DNA from: an uncultured Hungatella sp.
GTDB taxonomy: Bacteria > Bacillota > Clostridia > Lachnospirales > Lachnospiraceae
NCBI GenBank assembly: GCA_910588325.1
Contig: CAJUPP010000113.1
Coordinates: forward strand, 1-6,413
Length of the DNA: 6,413 nt
Direction of reading: 5' to 3'
The notes beneath the pieces are model-generated. The model was given only the letters and a program-made list of their open reading frames with translations, was not told where the DNA came from and ran no database searches. How positions within the stretch are numbered: position 1 is the first letter of the stretch; each line of letters starts with the position of its first letter. This document shows, piece by piece, positions 1-6,392 of the stretch. A program made the translations under genes and the position numbers.

Positions 1-165
1 TGGGGATTGTTTGCCGGGTGCTTTTTGATTACATTAAACTGTACAAATAATCAAAGGCGCCAGTTAAAGCCTGGGGTAATTACGCGAATTGCCATACCGG
101 TTCTGTTGACATGGTGTTTGATTTCGTTAAGTACCATATCTGTTTTTTTATATTTTAATTTTTAA
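1..165 (+). CDS. MBOAT-family membrane O-acyltransferase, C-terminal end only (cut by window start)
   Basis: The frame starting at base 1 is open for 54 codons up to the TAA at 163-165, so this is the tail of a gene that begins outside the window. The visible part has a hydrophobic stretch at its start, then a basic polar loop (NNQRRQLKPG), then a closing membrane helix (about residues 31-50) ending in the aromatic motif FLYFNF. Such an end (FLYFxF or FIYFxF) is typical of AlgI/DltB-type MBOAT proteins. These multi-pass proteins take an acyl group, usually acetyl from acetyl-CoA, at the cytoplasmic side and pass it across the membrane for transfer to an extracytoplasmic glycan. The catalytic His of the family would lie upstream and cannot be seen. 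The assignment is supported by the next gene, a DltD/AlgJ-like SGNH protein that starts 9 bases after this stop, which is the usual partner. The substrate is unknown. Only 54 residues are visible, so the family call is probable rather than certain. Confidence 0.72.
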   Translation, partial: WGLFAGCFLITLNCTNNQRRQLKPGVITRIAIPVLLTWCLISLSTISVFLYFNF

Positions 166-169
166 GGAG
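164..169 (+). promoter_or_regulatory. Ribosome binding site overlapping the upstream stop codon
   Basis: AAGGAG lies 5 bases before the ATG at 175 and shares its first two bases with the TAA stop (163-165) of the MBOAT gene. The arrangement supports the ATG at 175 as the start and implies translational coupling of the two genes in one transcript. Confidence 0.85.
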
Positions 170-174
170 ACTCT

Positions 175-1254
175 ATGGAAGGTAAAAAATGGTTTATTGG
201 TTTTATTATAGAGCTTTTCCTGTTATTGACAGGTGTTTCATTGATAGTGATAGTTGTTGATCCATATTTTCATTATCATAAACCTGTCAGGAGCATGTTT
301 TATTCACTAAATAATGAACGTTCTCAAAACGATGGGATACTTAAGCACTTTGAGTATGATGCTGTCATTACAGGAACTTCTATGGCTCAAAATTTCAAGA
401 CATCCGAGTTTAATGAAATATTTGGGACAGATGCTGTTAAAGTTTGTTTTAGTGGTGGAAGTTATAAAGAAATTAATGAGAATCTGCAGAGAGCCTTTGA
501 CTCCGGGCATGAAATAAAATACGTTTTGCGCTGCCTTGATTATGGAAAGATTATCGAAGCGAAAGATACTATGAGATCTGACCTGGGGGAGTATCCGGAA
601 TATTTATATGATTACAATATATTCAATGATGTTAAATATATATTAAATAAAGAAATTGTATTTAAAATATGTCTTCCTATGCTTATCGAGTCCTATGTCA
701 ATGGAAAGGAAGGCGGACGGACCTCTTTTGATGAGTACTCTTTTTGGGGGAGCAATCAAACTTATGGTGGGGAAATTGTGCTTGGGGACAAAAAGGAATA
801 TGTAAAGTCAGAAGAAGTGTGTACATTTACAGAAAGGGAACATGCGATTGTGCAGGAAAATATTGAACAAAATGTCATAAAGCTTGCAAGAGAACATCCC
901 GATACCATATTTTACTATTTTTTTTCTCCATATAGCATTGCATATTGGGCAGGATTGTATGAGGCGGGGAAAATAGACAGGCAGATAGATGCAGAGCAGT
1001 ATGCAATTGAACTGATTTTAACGTGTCCAAATATAAAATTATATTCTTTTAATAATTGTTGGGATATTACTACAGATCTGAACAATTATAAAGATTCGAA
1101 CCATTATGGGGATTGGATTAATACAGACATACTCCGTATGATATATGAAGGTACAGGACTATTAACAGAGGATAATTATCAATCCTATATTGATAAAGAA
1201 CGAGAATTTTACTCTAAATACACATATCGGTTTTATGATATCGATGAGAAATAA
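175..1254 (+). CDS. Membrane-anchored SGNH-hydrolase-like protein, probable acyl-transfer partner of the MBOAT protein
   Basis: This is a complete 359-residue protein. Residues about 6-28 form one hydrophobic helix after a short Lys-containing N-terminus, with no clear signal-peptidase site, so it is probably a membrane anchor with the rest of the protein outside the cell. Directly after it come DPYFHYHKP (29-37) and then ITGTSM (65-70), in which Ser69 is the likely SGNH nucleophile. SGGSYKE (93-99) fits the second glycine block, and DSNHYG (307-312) supplies the likely Asp307/His310 of the triad. A clear GxND block III is not visible. Proteins of this build (compare DltD, AlgJ/AlgX, PatB) accept an acyl group from an MBOAT partner and place it on an exported polysaccharide, teichoic acid or peptidoglycan. 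The adjoining upstream MBOAT end fits that role. Which glycan is modified, and with which acyl group, cannot be told. Hand counts on sample lines give roughly 30% GC, well below the next two genes, which suggests an exchangeable surface-glycan cassette. Confidence 0.8.
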   Translation: MEGKKWFIGFIIELFLLLTGVSLIVIVVDPYFHYHKPVRSMFYSLNNERSQNDGILKHFEYDAVITGTSMAQNFKTSEFNEIFGTDAVKVCFSGGSYKEINENLQRAFDSGHEIKYVLRCLDYGKIIEAKDTMRSDLGEYPEYLYDYNIFNDVKYILNKEIVFKICLPMLIESYVNGKEGGRTSFDEYSFWGSNQTYGGEIVLGDKKEYVKSEEVCTFTEREHAIVQENIEQNVIKLAREHPDTIFYYFFSPYSIAYWAGLYEAGKIDRQIDAEQYAIELILTCPNIKLYSFNNCWDITTDLNNYKDSNHYGDWINTDILRMIYEGTGLLTEDNYQSYIDKEREFYSKYTYRFYDIDEK

Positions 1255-1283
1255 TACAATTTCTGCAATTCTTTATTATCTTT

Positions 1284-1300
1284 CACTTTTCTAAAAAGTG
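1284..1300. other. Small AT-rich inverted repeat after the SGNH gene
   Basis: CACTTTT (1284-1290) and AAAAGTG (1294-1300) form a perfect 7-bp stem around a 3-base loop, CTA, starting 30 bases after the SGNH stop. It could be a weak transcript 3' end, but neither strand has a T-run directly after the stem, so I do not call it an intrinsic terminator. The stem is AT-rich and could be chance. Confidence 0.3.
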
Positions 1301-1325
1301 CATCCCTGCTCAACCAACCCTTACA

Positions 1326-1346
1326 AGCCAAAAGCCAGAAGCCAGT
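1326..1346. repeat. Three imperfect tandem copies of a heptamer (AGCCARA-like)
   Basis: The copies read AGCCAAA (1326-1332), AGCCAGA (1333-1339) and AGCCAGT (1340-1346), a strict 7-base period with an invariant AGCCA core. The array ends 16 bases before the proposed -35 box of the argS promoter. It may be a simple-sequence slippage array or a set of direct-repeat protein sites. No known operator matches, so no function is assigned. Confidence 0.5.
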
Positions 1347-1362
1347 GTATTTCTGATTCTCA

Positions 1363-1391
1363 TTGCTTTTCCCCCTCAAACCTTGTATAAT
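1363..1391 (+). promoter_or_regulatory. Sigma-A-type promoter of argS
   Basis: A consensus -10 box TATAAT (1386-1391) sits 17 bases after TTGCTT (1363-1368), which shares TTG with the -35 consensus. Transcription would start near 1398, giving an argS leader of about 40 bases. A second, overlapping -10-like hexamer TATAAC (1391-1396) is present. The leader is too short for a T-box, so no tRNA-sensing control is seen. The promoter probably also serves the downstream SNF2 gene. Confidence 0.7.
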
Positions 1392-1409
1392 ATAACGAAC
1401 AGTTATTGA

Positions 1410-1442
1410 ATGACGACAATGGAAAAGGAGATATCACTGTGA
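1410..1442 (+). CDS. Possible 10-codon leader ORF overlapping the argS start
   Basis: ATG at 1410 opens a short frame encoding MTTMEKEISL. It ends in a TGA (1440-1442) that overlaps the argS GTG start (1439-1441) as GTGA. A second in-frame ATG lies at 1419. The argS ribosome binding site lies inside this frame. No Shine-Dalgarno sequence precedes ATG 1410, and the ORF has no Arg codons, so it is not an arginine attenuator peptide. It may simply be chance; recorded because the overlap would allow translational coupling. Confidence 0.18.
   Translation: MTTMEKEISL
1425..1430 (+). promoter_or_regulatory. Ribosome binding site deciding the argS start
   Basis: AAGGAG ends 8 bases before the GTG at 1439, ideal spacing. 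The alternative in-frame TTG at 1406 lies upstream of this site, has no Shine-Dalgarno sequence, and would add 11 polar residues (MNDDNGKGDIT) not expected at the N-terminus of ArgS. GTG 1439 is therefore preferred. Confidence 0.88.
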
Positions 1443-3223
1443 AGAAACTATTAGATTGTATTGCAGCAGAACTTGCTCCCTGCTTTGAGGCCTGCGGTTA
1501 TGACCGTTCCTATGCCAGGGTTACCTTGTCCAACCGTCCGGATTTGTGCGAGTACCAGTGCAACGGCGCCATGGCAGCTGCTAAGGCCTATAAAAAGAAA
1601 CCCATCGACATTGCAGGCGAAGTGGTGTCAAAGCTGTCCGGCAACCCCATGTTCTCAGAGATGAATGCCGTTATGCCTGGATTCATCAATATCCGTCTGG
1701 ACAGTGCCTGGCTGGCAGAATATTTAAATGGGATGGCGGCGGAAGAAAAACTGGGAGTTGAGGAAATTGGCGCTGGTGAGACCATCATCGTTGATTACGG
1801 CGGGGCCAATGTGGCCAAGCCCCTTCATGTGGGCCATCTTCGTTCTGCTATTATCGGTGAAAGCATCAAGAGAATCGGACGTTTCCTGGGATATCACATG
1901 GTAGGCGATGTGCATCTGGGCGACTGGGGACTGCAGATGGGACTGATTATAGAGGAACTGAGGGACCGGAAGCCAGAGCTTCCCTATTTTGACGGGAAGG
2001 TTAAGGAAGAGGGGGAATATCCAAAGGAGGCTCCATTTACCATAAGCGAACTGGAAGATATCTATCCTGCGGCCAGTAAGAAATCCAAGGAGGATGAGGT
2101 TTTTAAGAACAGGGCCCAGGAGGCTACCTTTAAGCTTCAGAGCGGATATGCTCCCTTCAGGGCCATCTGGAAGCATATTATGGATGTGTCCTTAGCAGAC
2201 TTAAAGAAAAATTATGGGAATCTGGGGGTTACCTTTGATTTGTGGAAGGGAGAAAGCGATGCGGAACCCTATATTCCGGGATTGATACAGGATTTGCAGG
2301 ACAAAGGCCTTGCCTATGAAAGCCAGGGGGCATTGGTGGTGGATATTTCAGAGGAATCCGACTCGAAAGAACTGCCGCCCTGTATTATACGGAAATCAGA
2401 CGGGGCGGCACTGTATGCCACCTCTGATCTGGGAACCATCATTGAGCGGGAGAAGGAATTTTCTCCTTCCAAATATATATACATTACGGACAAGCGTCAG
2501 GAGCTTCATTTTATTCAGGTGTTTCGGGTGGCGAAAAAGGCGGGATATGTGAAAACGGATACGGATATGGTGCACCTGATGTTCGGAACCATGAACGGAA
2601 AGGACGGGAAGCCGTTTAAGACCAGGGAAGGCGGCATCATGCGGCTGGAGGATTTGATTCAGGAGATCAATGAAGCTGTGTACGCCAGAATTATGGAGAA
2701 CCGCACTGTGTCCCAGGAGGAAGCCAGGAAGACGGCAGGAGTTATCGGCCTCGCTGCTTTGAAATACGGAGATCTATCCAACCAAGCCTCAAAAGATTAT
2801 ATCTTTGATCTGGAAAGATTTATTTCTTTCGAAGGGAATACAGGCCCATATATTCTCTATACCATTGTCCGGATCAAATCCATTTTGTCCAAATATCAGG
2901 AGATGACGGGAAAATCCCCTGAGGATGGGAAGGAAGAAGTCATTTTGCCGGCAGCATCTGAGGCGGAAAAGGGATTGATGCTTCAGCTGACTAAGTACAA
3001 TGAGGTCATAGAGGCCAGCTTTGGAGAGACTGCGCCTCATAAGATATGCCAGTTTATTTATGAATTGTCGGATGTATTTAATAAATTTTATAACAGCGTA
3101 ATGATTCTGAAAGAAGAAGATGCCTCCCGTCAGGGTAGCTATATCAGACTGATTTCTCTGACGAAAAGGGTATTGGAAACCTGTATTGATCTGTTGGGAT
3201 TTGAGGCACCTGAAAGAATGTAA
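1439..3223 (+). CDS. argS: Arginyl-tRNA synthetase (class Ia)
   Basis: This cytoplasmic enzyme charges tRNA-Arg with arginine using ATP; the family needs the tRNA bound before it can activate the amino acid. The product is 594 residues from GTG 1439, close to the usual bacterial length. The N-terminal additional domain (about 1-88) carries SNRPDLCEYQCNGAMAAAKA (31-50), which recognises the tRNA elbow. The Rossmann catalytic core follows: Asp119 and ANVAKPLHVGH (123-133) contain the HIGH motif as HVGH (130-133), then YATSDLG (326-332) and TDKRQELHF (350-358). The KMSKS site is replaced by GKDGKPFKTREGG (387-399), a form also found in E. coli ArgS, so it is not a defect. The DALR-type anticodon-binding domain begins near FEGNTGPY (464-471) and runs to the typical ERM ending. 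The gene has its own promoter at 1363-1391 and is followed after 19 bases by the SNF2 gene. Hand counts of sample lines give about 45-57% GC. No frameshift or missing motif is seen. Confidence 0.97.
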   Translation: MKKLLDCIAAELAPCFEACGYDRSYARVTLSNRPDLCEYQCNGAMAAAKAYKKKPIDIAGEVVSKLSGNPMFSEMNAVMPGFINIRLDSAWLAEYLNGMAAEEKLGVEEIGAGETIIVDYGGANVAKPLHVGHLRSAIIGESIKRIGRFLGYHMVGDVHLGDWGLQMGLIIEELRDRKPELPYFDGKVKEEGEYPKEAPFTISELEDIYPAASKKSKEDEVFKNRAQEATFKLQSGYAPFRAIWKHIMDVSLADLKKNYGNLGVTFDLWKGESDAEPYIPGLIQDLQDKGLAYESQGALVVDISEESDSKELPPCIIRKSDGAALYATSDLGTIIEREKEFSPSKYIYITDKRQELHFIQVFRVAKKAGYVKTDTDMVHLMFGTMNGKDGKPFKTREGGIMRLEDLIQEINEAVYARIMENRTVSQEEARKTAGVIGLAALKYGDLSNQASKDYIFDLERFISFEGNTGPYILYTIVRIKSILSKYQEMTGKSPEDGKEEVILPAASEAEKGLMLQLTKYNEVIEASFGETAPHKICQFIYELSDVFNKFYNSVMILKEEDASRQGSYIRLISLTKRVLETCIDLLGFEAPERM

Positions 3224-3229
3224 AGGAAG
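3223..3229 (+). promoter_or_regulatory. Weak, distant ribosome binding site of the SNF2 gene
   Basis: The only purine-rich Shine-Dalgarno candidate before ATG 3243 is AAGGAAG, which begins in the argS stop codon and ends 13 bases before the ATG, longer than optimal. The intervening bases are AT-rich. This suggests modest initiation or coupling to argS translation. A start at the in-frame ATG 3258 has no better site upstream. Confidence 0.45.
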
Positions 3230-3242
3230 ATAATAATATTCC

Positions 3243-6200
3243 ATGAAGATAGTCCGGATGCAGACCAGAACCTTTTGGAAAGGCGAACTTGGAATTGACG
3301 GTATTGTGGAAGATGAGGGAGTGTCTTATACCGTAAATTTAGAAGTAAAAGACAAATTCATTAACAGTTATTCCTGTTCCTGCATAAAGGGAAATTCGTA
3401 TAAAGAGATGTGTTCCCATGGACAGGCGCTGTATCGGTATTATGAAGAAAAAAGAGATGAGGAAGATACGCGGCCTGTGTCCACCTCATCAGAGGCAAGG
3501 GCCATGATCCGGGAGTATACCAACCGGGAAGTGGCAGCGATTCTTATGCAGGAGAGCGAAGAGCCGGTGGAATTAAACTTTCGTCTTCTGATAAGCAGGC
3601 AGGAGCCTAAAGCGGAGTTTTTGGTAGGCAGAGAGCGGCAGTATGTGATAAAAGATCTTGGAGCATTTGCCAGAGCGGTGGAACAGGGGGCCTATGTGGA
3701 ATATGGAAAGGGTTTGGCGTTTCATCACAATCTGGGAGTATTTTCGGAGAGCTCCAGGCCTCTGGTACAGCTGCTTTTGGAGATTATGGGTACCTGCCAG
3801 GATTTTTTAAAACAGTTTCAGAAAAGCACTTTCGGAGCAAAGCCGGTAGTCAGAGAGCTGAACCTAAGCAAAGGAAACAGAGATCGTTTTTTTCAGCTGA
3901 TGGAGGGGCGCAGACTGGAGGTTCAGGATACTCAGGGGGGAAGGCGGATTTTAGAGGTATGCAGAAAAAACCCTGAGATTCCTGTGTATGTGAGGAAAGC
4001 AGGTAAAAACGGATTAAAAGTTTGGATTGATAAACAGGTTTACAGTTTTATGGGAGAGAAGTATCTGTATGTGGCAGACCAGGAACATCTGTATTGGTGC
4101 GATCAGCAGTTCAGCCAGGATCTTCAGGTGCTTTTTGAGCAGATGACCCAGGGCAGTGGTGCGCCTTATGAGGTAACGGTAGGAGAAAGGGATGTTCCTT
4201 TATTCTATGAGAGGGTGTTAAAGAAGATAGAGATTTATGGGATTTTAGATGTAAAGGATCTGGAACTGGAGTCATTAAAGTCTGTAGAGCTGAAAGCCAG
4301 ATTTACATTTGAAAGCCCTGATGCCGGGGAAATCCGCATGTATCCCAAACTCAGCTACGGAGATTATTCCTTCTGTCCAACAGAGGATGAGCATGTGCCC
4401 AAAACCATCTGCCGGGATGTGCCGGGGGAATTCAGAGTCAGTCAGGTAATTACAAAATATTTTAAGCACCGTGATTCAGAAGACAAAAGCCTGGTGATTC
4501 GCAATGATGAGGAGGCGGTTTTCAGGCTTTTGTCTGAGGGAATCGGGGAGTTTGAAAAGCTGGGAATGGTATATTTGCCTGGTGATTTCAGTCACATGCG
4601 CCTTTTGCCGTCCCCAAAGGTGTCCGTAGGAGTCCGTACCAGGGAAGACTGGCTGGAACTGACTATGGATCTTGGGGAACTAAATGGTGCCGATCTGTCT
4701 AAGATTTTAGATGCGTACCGCCAGAAAAAATCCTACTATCGTCTGAAATCCGGTGAATTTCTAAAACTGGAGGGAAATGGACTCCTGACTGTGGCCAGGA
4801 TGGTGGATGGTCTGGCGGTTTCTAAAGGAGAACTGCAGAAAGGAACCGTCAAGGTTCCAAGGTACAGGGCTCTTTATTTAGACAGCATGTATCGGGAATA
4901 TGGGGAAATCAGTTTAAACGGAGATCAGAGTTACAAGTCTGTGGTCCGCGGAATGAAATCCGTGGAGGACAGTGATTTTGAGATACCAAAGCCGTTTTCC
5001 CAGGTTCTTAGGGAGTATCAGAAAACAGGGTTTCGGTGGCTGAAAACTCTGGATGCCTGGGGATTTGGCGGAATACTGGCCGACGGCATGGGGCTGGGAA
5101 AGACGGTTCAGATTATCAGTATTTTGTATGAAGAGTCATTAAAGGAGAAGCAGAACACCTCCCTGATTCTGTGTCCTGCTTCCCTGGTGTATAACTGGGA
5201 GCTGGAACTGAAACGGTTTGCCCCGTCTCTGAAGGTTCTGGTGGTTACGGGAAATGCTCAGGAGAGAGAAGAGAAGCTGCTGCGTATGGAGGAGTACCAT
5301 GTGGTGGTAACCTCCTACGATCTTCTCAAGCGGGACATAGGCTGGTACGAAAATATGGTCTTCCGGTTTCAGGTTATTGATGAGGCTCAGTATATCAAGA
5401 ATCCGCTGACCCAGAATGCCAGAACGGTAAAGGCTATCCGGGCGGTTACCCGTTTTGCTCTTACGGGAACCCCGGTAGAGAATTCTCTAAGTGAGCTGTG
5501 GAGTATTTTTGATTACCTGATGCCCGGCTTCCTCTACACATACCAGAAGTTTAAGAAGACTTATGAAATCCCTATTGTGAAAGAGGGGGACAGGACTGCT
5601 GTGGATGGACTGAAAAGAACCATTAGCCCTTTTATTCTGCGGCGGTTAAAGTCTCAGGTTTTAAAGGAACTTCCGGAGAAATTAGAGACTGTGGTGTATT
5701 CCAAAATGGAGGAAAAGCAGAGGGAGCTATATCTGGCAAGTGTGTGGAAGTTTAAGGAAAGCCTGACAGATGACAACAAGATTCAGATTCTGTCCGCCCT
5801 CACCAGGCTGCGGCAGATATGCTGTGATCCAAGGCTGATTTATGAAAATTATAAAACAGGCTCGGCCAAGCTGGAGACGTGTATGGATCTTGTGTTTTCC
5901 GGCGTAGACGGAGGCCATAAGATTCTGTTGTTTTCACAGTTTGCATCTATGCTGGAACTGATCGGAGCAAGACTATCCAAAGAGGGGATCCGGTTCTACC
6001 GTCTGACCGGGGAGACATCCAAAGAAGAGCGTCTTAAGATGATTCAGGCGTTTCAGAGAGAGGAAGTGCCAGTGTTCCTTATCTCATTAAAGGCAGGAGG
6101 AACAGGACTGAACCTGACAGCGGCGGATATGGTAATCCACTATGATCCGTGGTGGAATGTGGCCGCTCAGGATCAGGCTACAGACAGAGCTCACCGTATC

Positions 6201-6368
6201 GGTCAGGACAAACAGGTGACGGTATTTAAATTGATTACCAAGGATACCATAGAGGAAAATATATTAAAACTGCAGGCATCCAAACAGGCTCTGGCAGACC
6301 AGGTGGTGACAGAGGGAATGGTTTCTCTGGGAAGTTTGAGCAGAGAAGAGTTATTGGCATTACTATGA
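3243..6368 (+). CDS. SWIM zinc-finger SNF2-family DEAD/DEAH-box ATPase (putative DNA translocase)
   Basis: This is a 1041-residue superfamily 2 ATPase of the bacterial SNF2 group. These are double-stranded-DNA translocases without strand-separating activity, thought to shift or strip proteins from DNA. An N-terminal SWIM zinc finger is visible as Cys45-x-Cys47-x9-Cys57-x-His59, a likely nucleic-acid or protein contact. A long middle part (about 100-570) fits the bacterial SNF2-associated region by position but has no motif I can check by eye. The motor begins at LREYQKTGFRWL (589-600). Motif I is DGMGLGKT (614-621, Lys620), motif II is DEAQ (713-716), and motif III is LTGTPVEN (740-747). Motif IV is around ILLFSQFASM, motif V is KAGGTGLNLT (950-959), and motif VI is DQATDRAHRIGQ (977-988). 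All are intact, so the ATPase should be active. It differs from RapA, which lacks a SWIM finger. No methylase, nuclease or other defence partner is adjacent inside the window. It probably shares the argS transcript. Its cellular role is unknown. Confidence 0.93.
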   Translation: MKIVRMQTRTFWKGELGIDGIVEDEGVSYTVNLEVKDKFINSYSCSCIKGNSYKEMCSHGQALYRYYEEKRDEEDTRPVSTSSEARAMIREYTNREVAAILMQESEEPVELNFRLLISRQEPKAEFLVGRERQYVIKDLGAFARAVEQGAYVEYGKGLAFHHNLGVFSESSRPLVQLLLEIMGTCQDFLKQFQKSTFGAKPVVRELNLSKGNRDRFFQLMEGRRLEVQDTQGGRRILEVCRKNPEIPVYVRKAGKNGLKVWIDKQVYSFMGEKYLYVADQEHLYWCDQQFSQDLQVLFEQMTQGSGAPYEVTVGERDVPLFYERVLKKIEIYGILDVKDLELESLKSVELKARFTFESPDAGEIRMYPKLSYGDYSFCPTEDEHVPKTICRDVPGEFRVSQVITKYFKHRDSEDKSLVIRNDEEAVFRLLSEGIGEFEKLGMVYLPGDFSHMRLLPSPKVSVGVRTREDWLELTMDLGELNGADLSKILDAYRQKKSYYRLKSGEFLKLEGNGLLTVARMVDGLAVSKGELQKGTVKVPRYRALYLDSMYREYGEISLNGDQSYKSVVRGMKSVEDSDFEIPKPFSQVLREYQKTGFRWLKTLDAWGFGGILADGMGLGKTVQIISILYEESLKEKQNTSLILCPASLVYNWELELKRFAPSLKVLVVTGNAQEREEKLLRMEEYHVVVTSYDLLKRDIGWYENMVFRFQVIDEAQYIKNPLTQNARTVKAIRAVTRFALTGTPVENSLSELWSIFDYLMPGFLYTYQKFKKTYEIPIVKEGDRTAVDGLKRTISPFILRRLKSQVLKELPEKLETVVYSKMEEKQRELYLASVWKFKESLTDDNKIQILSALTRLRQICCDPRLIYENYKTGSAKLETCMDLVFSGVDGGHKILLFSQFASMLELIGARLSKEGIRFYRLTGETSKEERLKMIQAFQREEVPVFLISLKAGGTGLNLTAADMVIHYDPWWNVAAQDQATDRAHRIGQDKQVTVFKLITKDTIEENILKLQASKQALADQVVTEGMVSLGSLSREELLALL

Positions 6369-6375
6369 AAGTCCC

Positions 6376-6392
6376 GCCGCCGAATAGGCGGC
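6376..6392 (+). terminator. GC-rich hairpin after the SNF2 stop (possible terminator)
   Basis: GCCGCC (6376-6381) and GGCGGC (6387-6392) make a perfect 6-bp all-GC stem with a 5-base loop (GAATA), beginning 7 bases after the SNF2 stop. The bases after it (ATGAATTCAGG) hold no T-run, so it is not a standard intrinsic terminator as far as the window shows. A second, overlapping pair GGCAT (6390-6394) and ATGCC (6405-6409) could form instead. The element may continue beyond the window. Confidence 0.4.

Noticed and set aside
106..111. Perfect TTGACA, a possible -35 box for a separate promoter of the SGNH gene
   Set aside because: It lies inside the MBOAT coding tail, and no reasonable -10 hexamer occurs at 16-18 bases spacing (129-134 reads AAGTAC).
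226..254. TTGACA with GATAGT at 17 bases inside the SGNH gene
   Set aside because: The -10 match is poor and the site is within the coding sequence for the membrane anchor; no gene downstream would need it.
1284..1300. Intrinsic terminator for the acylation cassette
   Set aside because: The stem is AT-rich, the loop is only 3 bases, and no T-run follows on either strand; kept only as an inverted repeat.
1255..1438. Possible T-box riboswitch upstream of argS, as is common for synthetase genes in Gram-positive bacteria
   Set aside because: No T-box sequence of the AGGGTGGTACCGCG type and no specifier stem are seen, and the predicted transcript leader is only about 40 bases.
1406..1438. TTG at 1406 as the argS start (605-aa product)
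   Set aside because: It lies before the strong AAGGAG (1425-1430), has no Shine-Dalgarno sequence, and adds a polar extension not expected in ArgS; GTG 1439 fits better.
1724..2176. Reverse-strand open frame of 150 codons opposite argS (and a similar one at 2789-3244)
   Set aside because: Both are antisense to well-supported argS coding sequence, and their translations show no recognisable domain; they are shadows of the real gene.
2591..2635. Loss of the KMSKS signature in ArgS as a sign of an inactive or divergent enzyme
   Set aside because: The GKDGKPFKTREGG form is a known natural variant in active ArgS enzymes, including that of E. coli.
3243..6368. SNF2 gene as part of a phage-defence system (for example DISARM-like)
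   Set aside because: No methylase, nuclease, phospholipase-D or other defence partner is in the window, and the direct neighbour is argS; the SWIM-SNF2 form is also a widespread chromosomal gene in Firmicutes.
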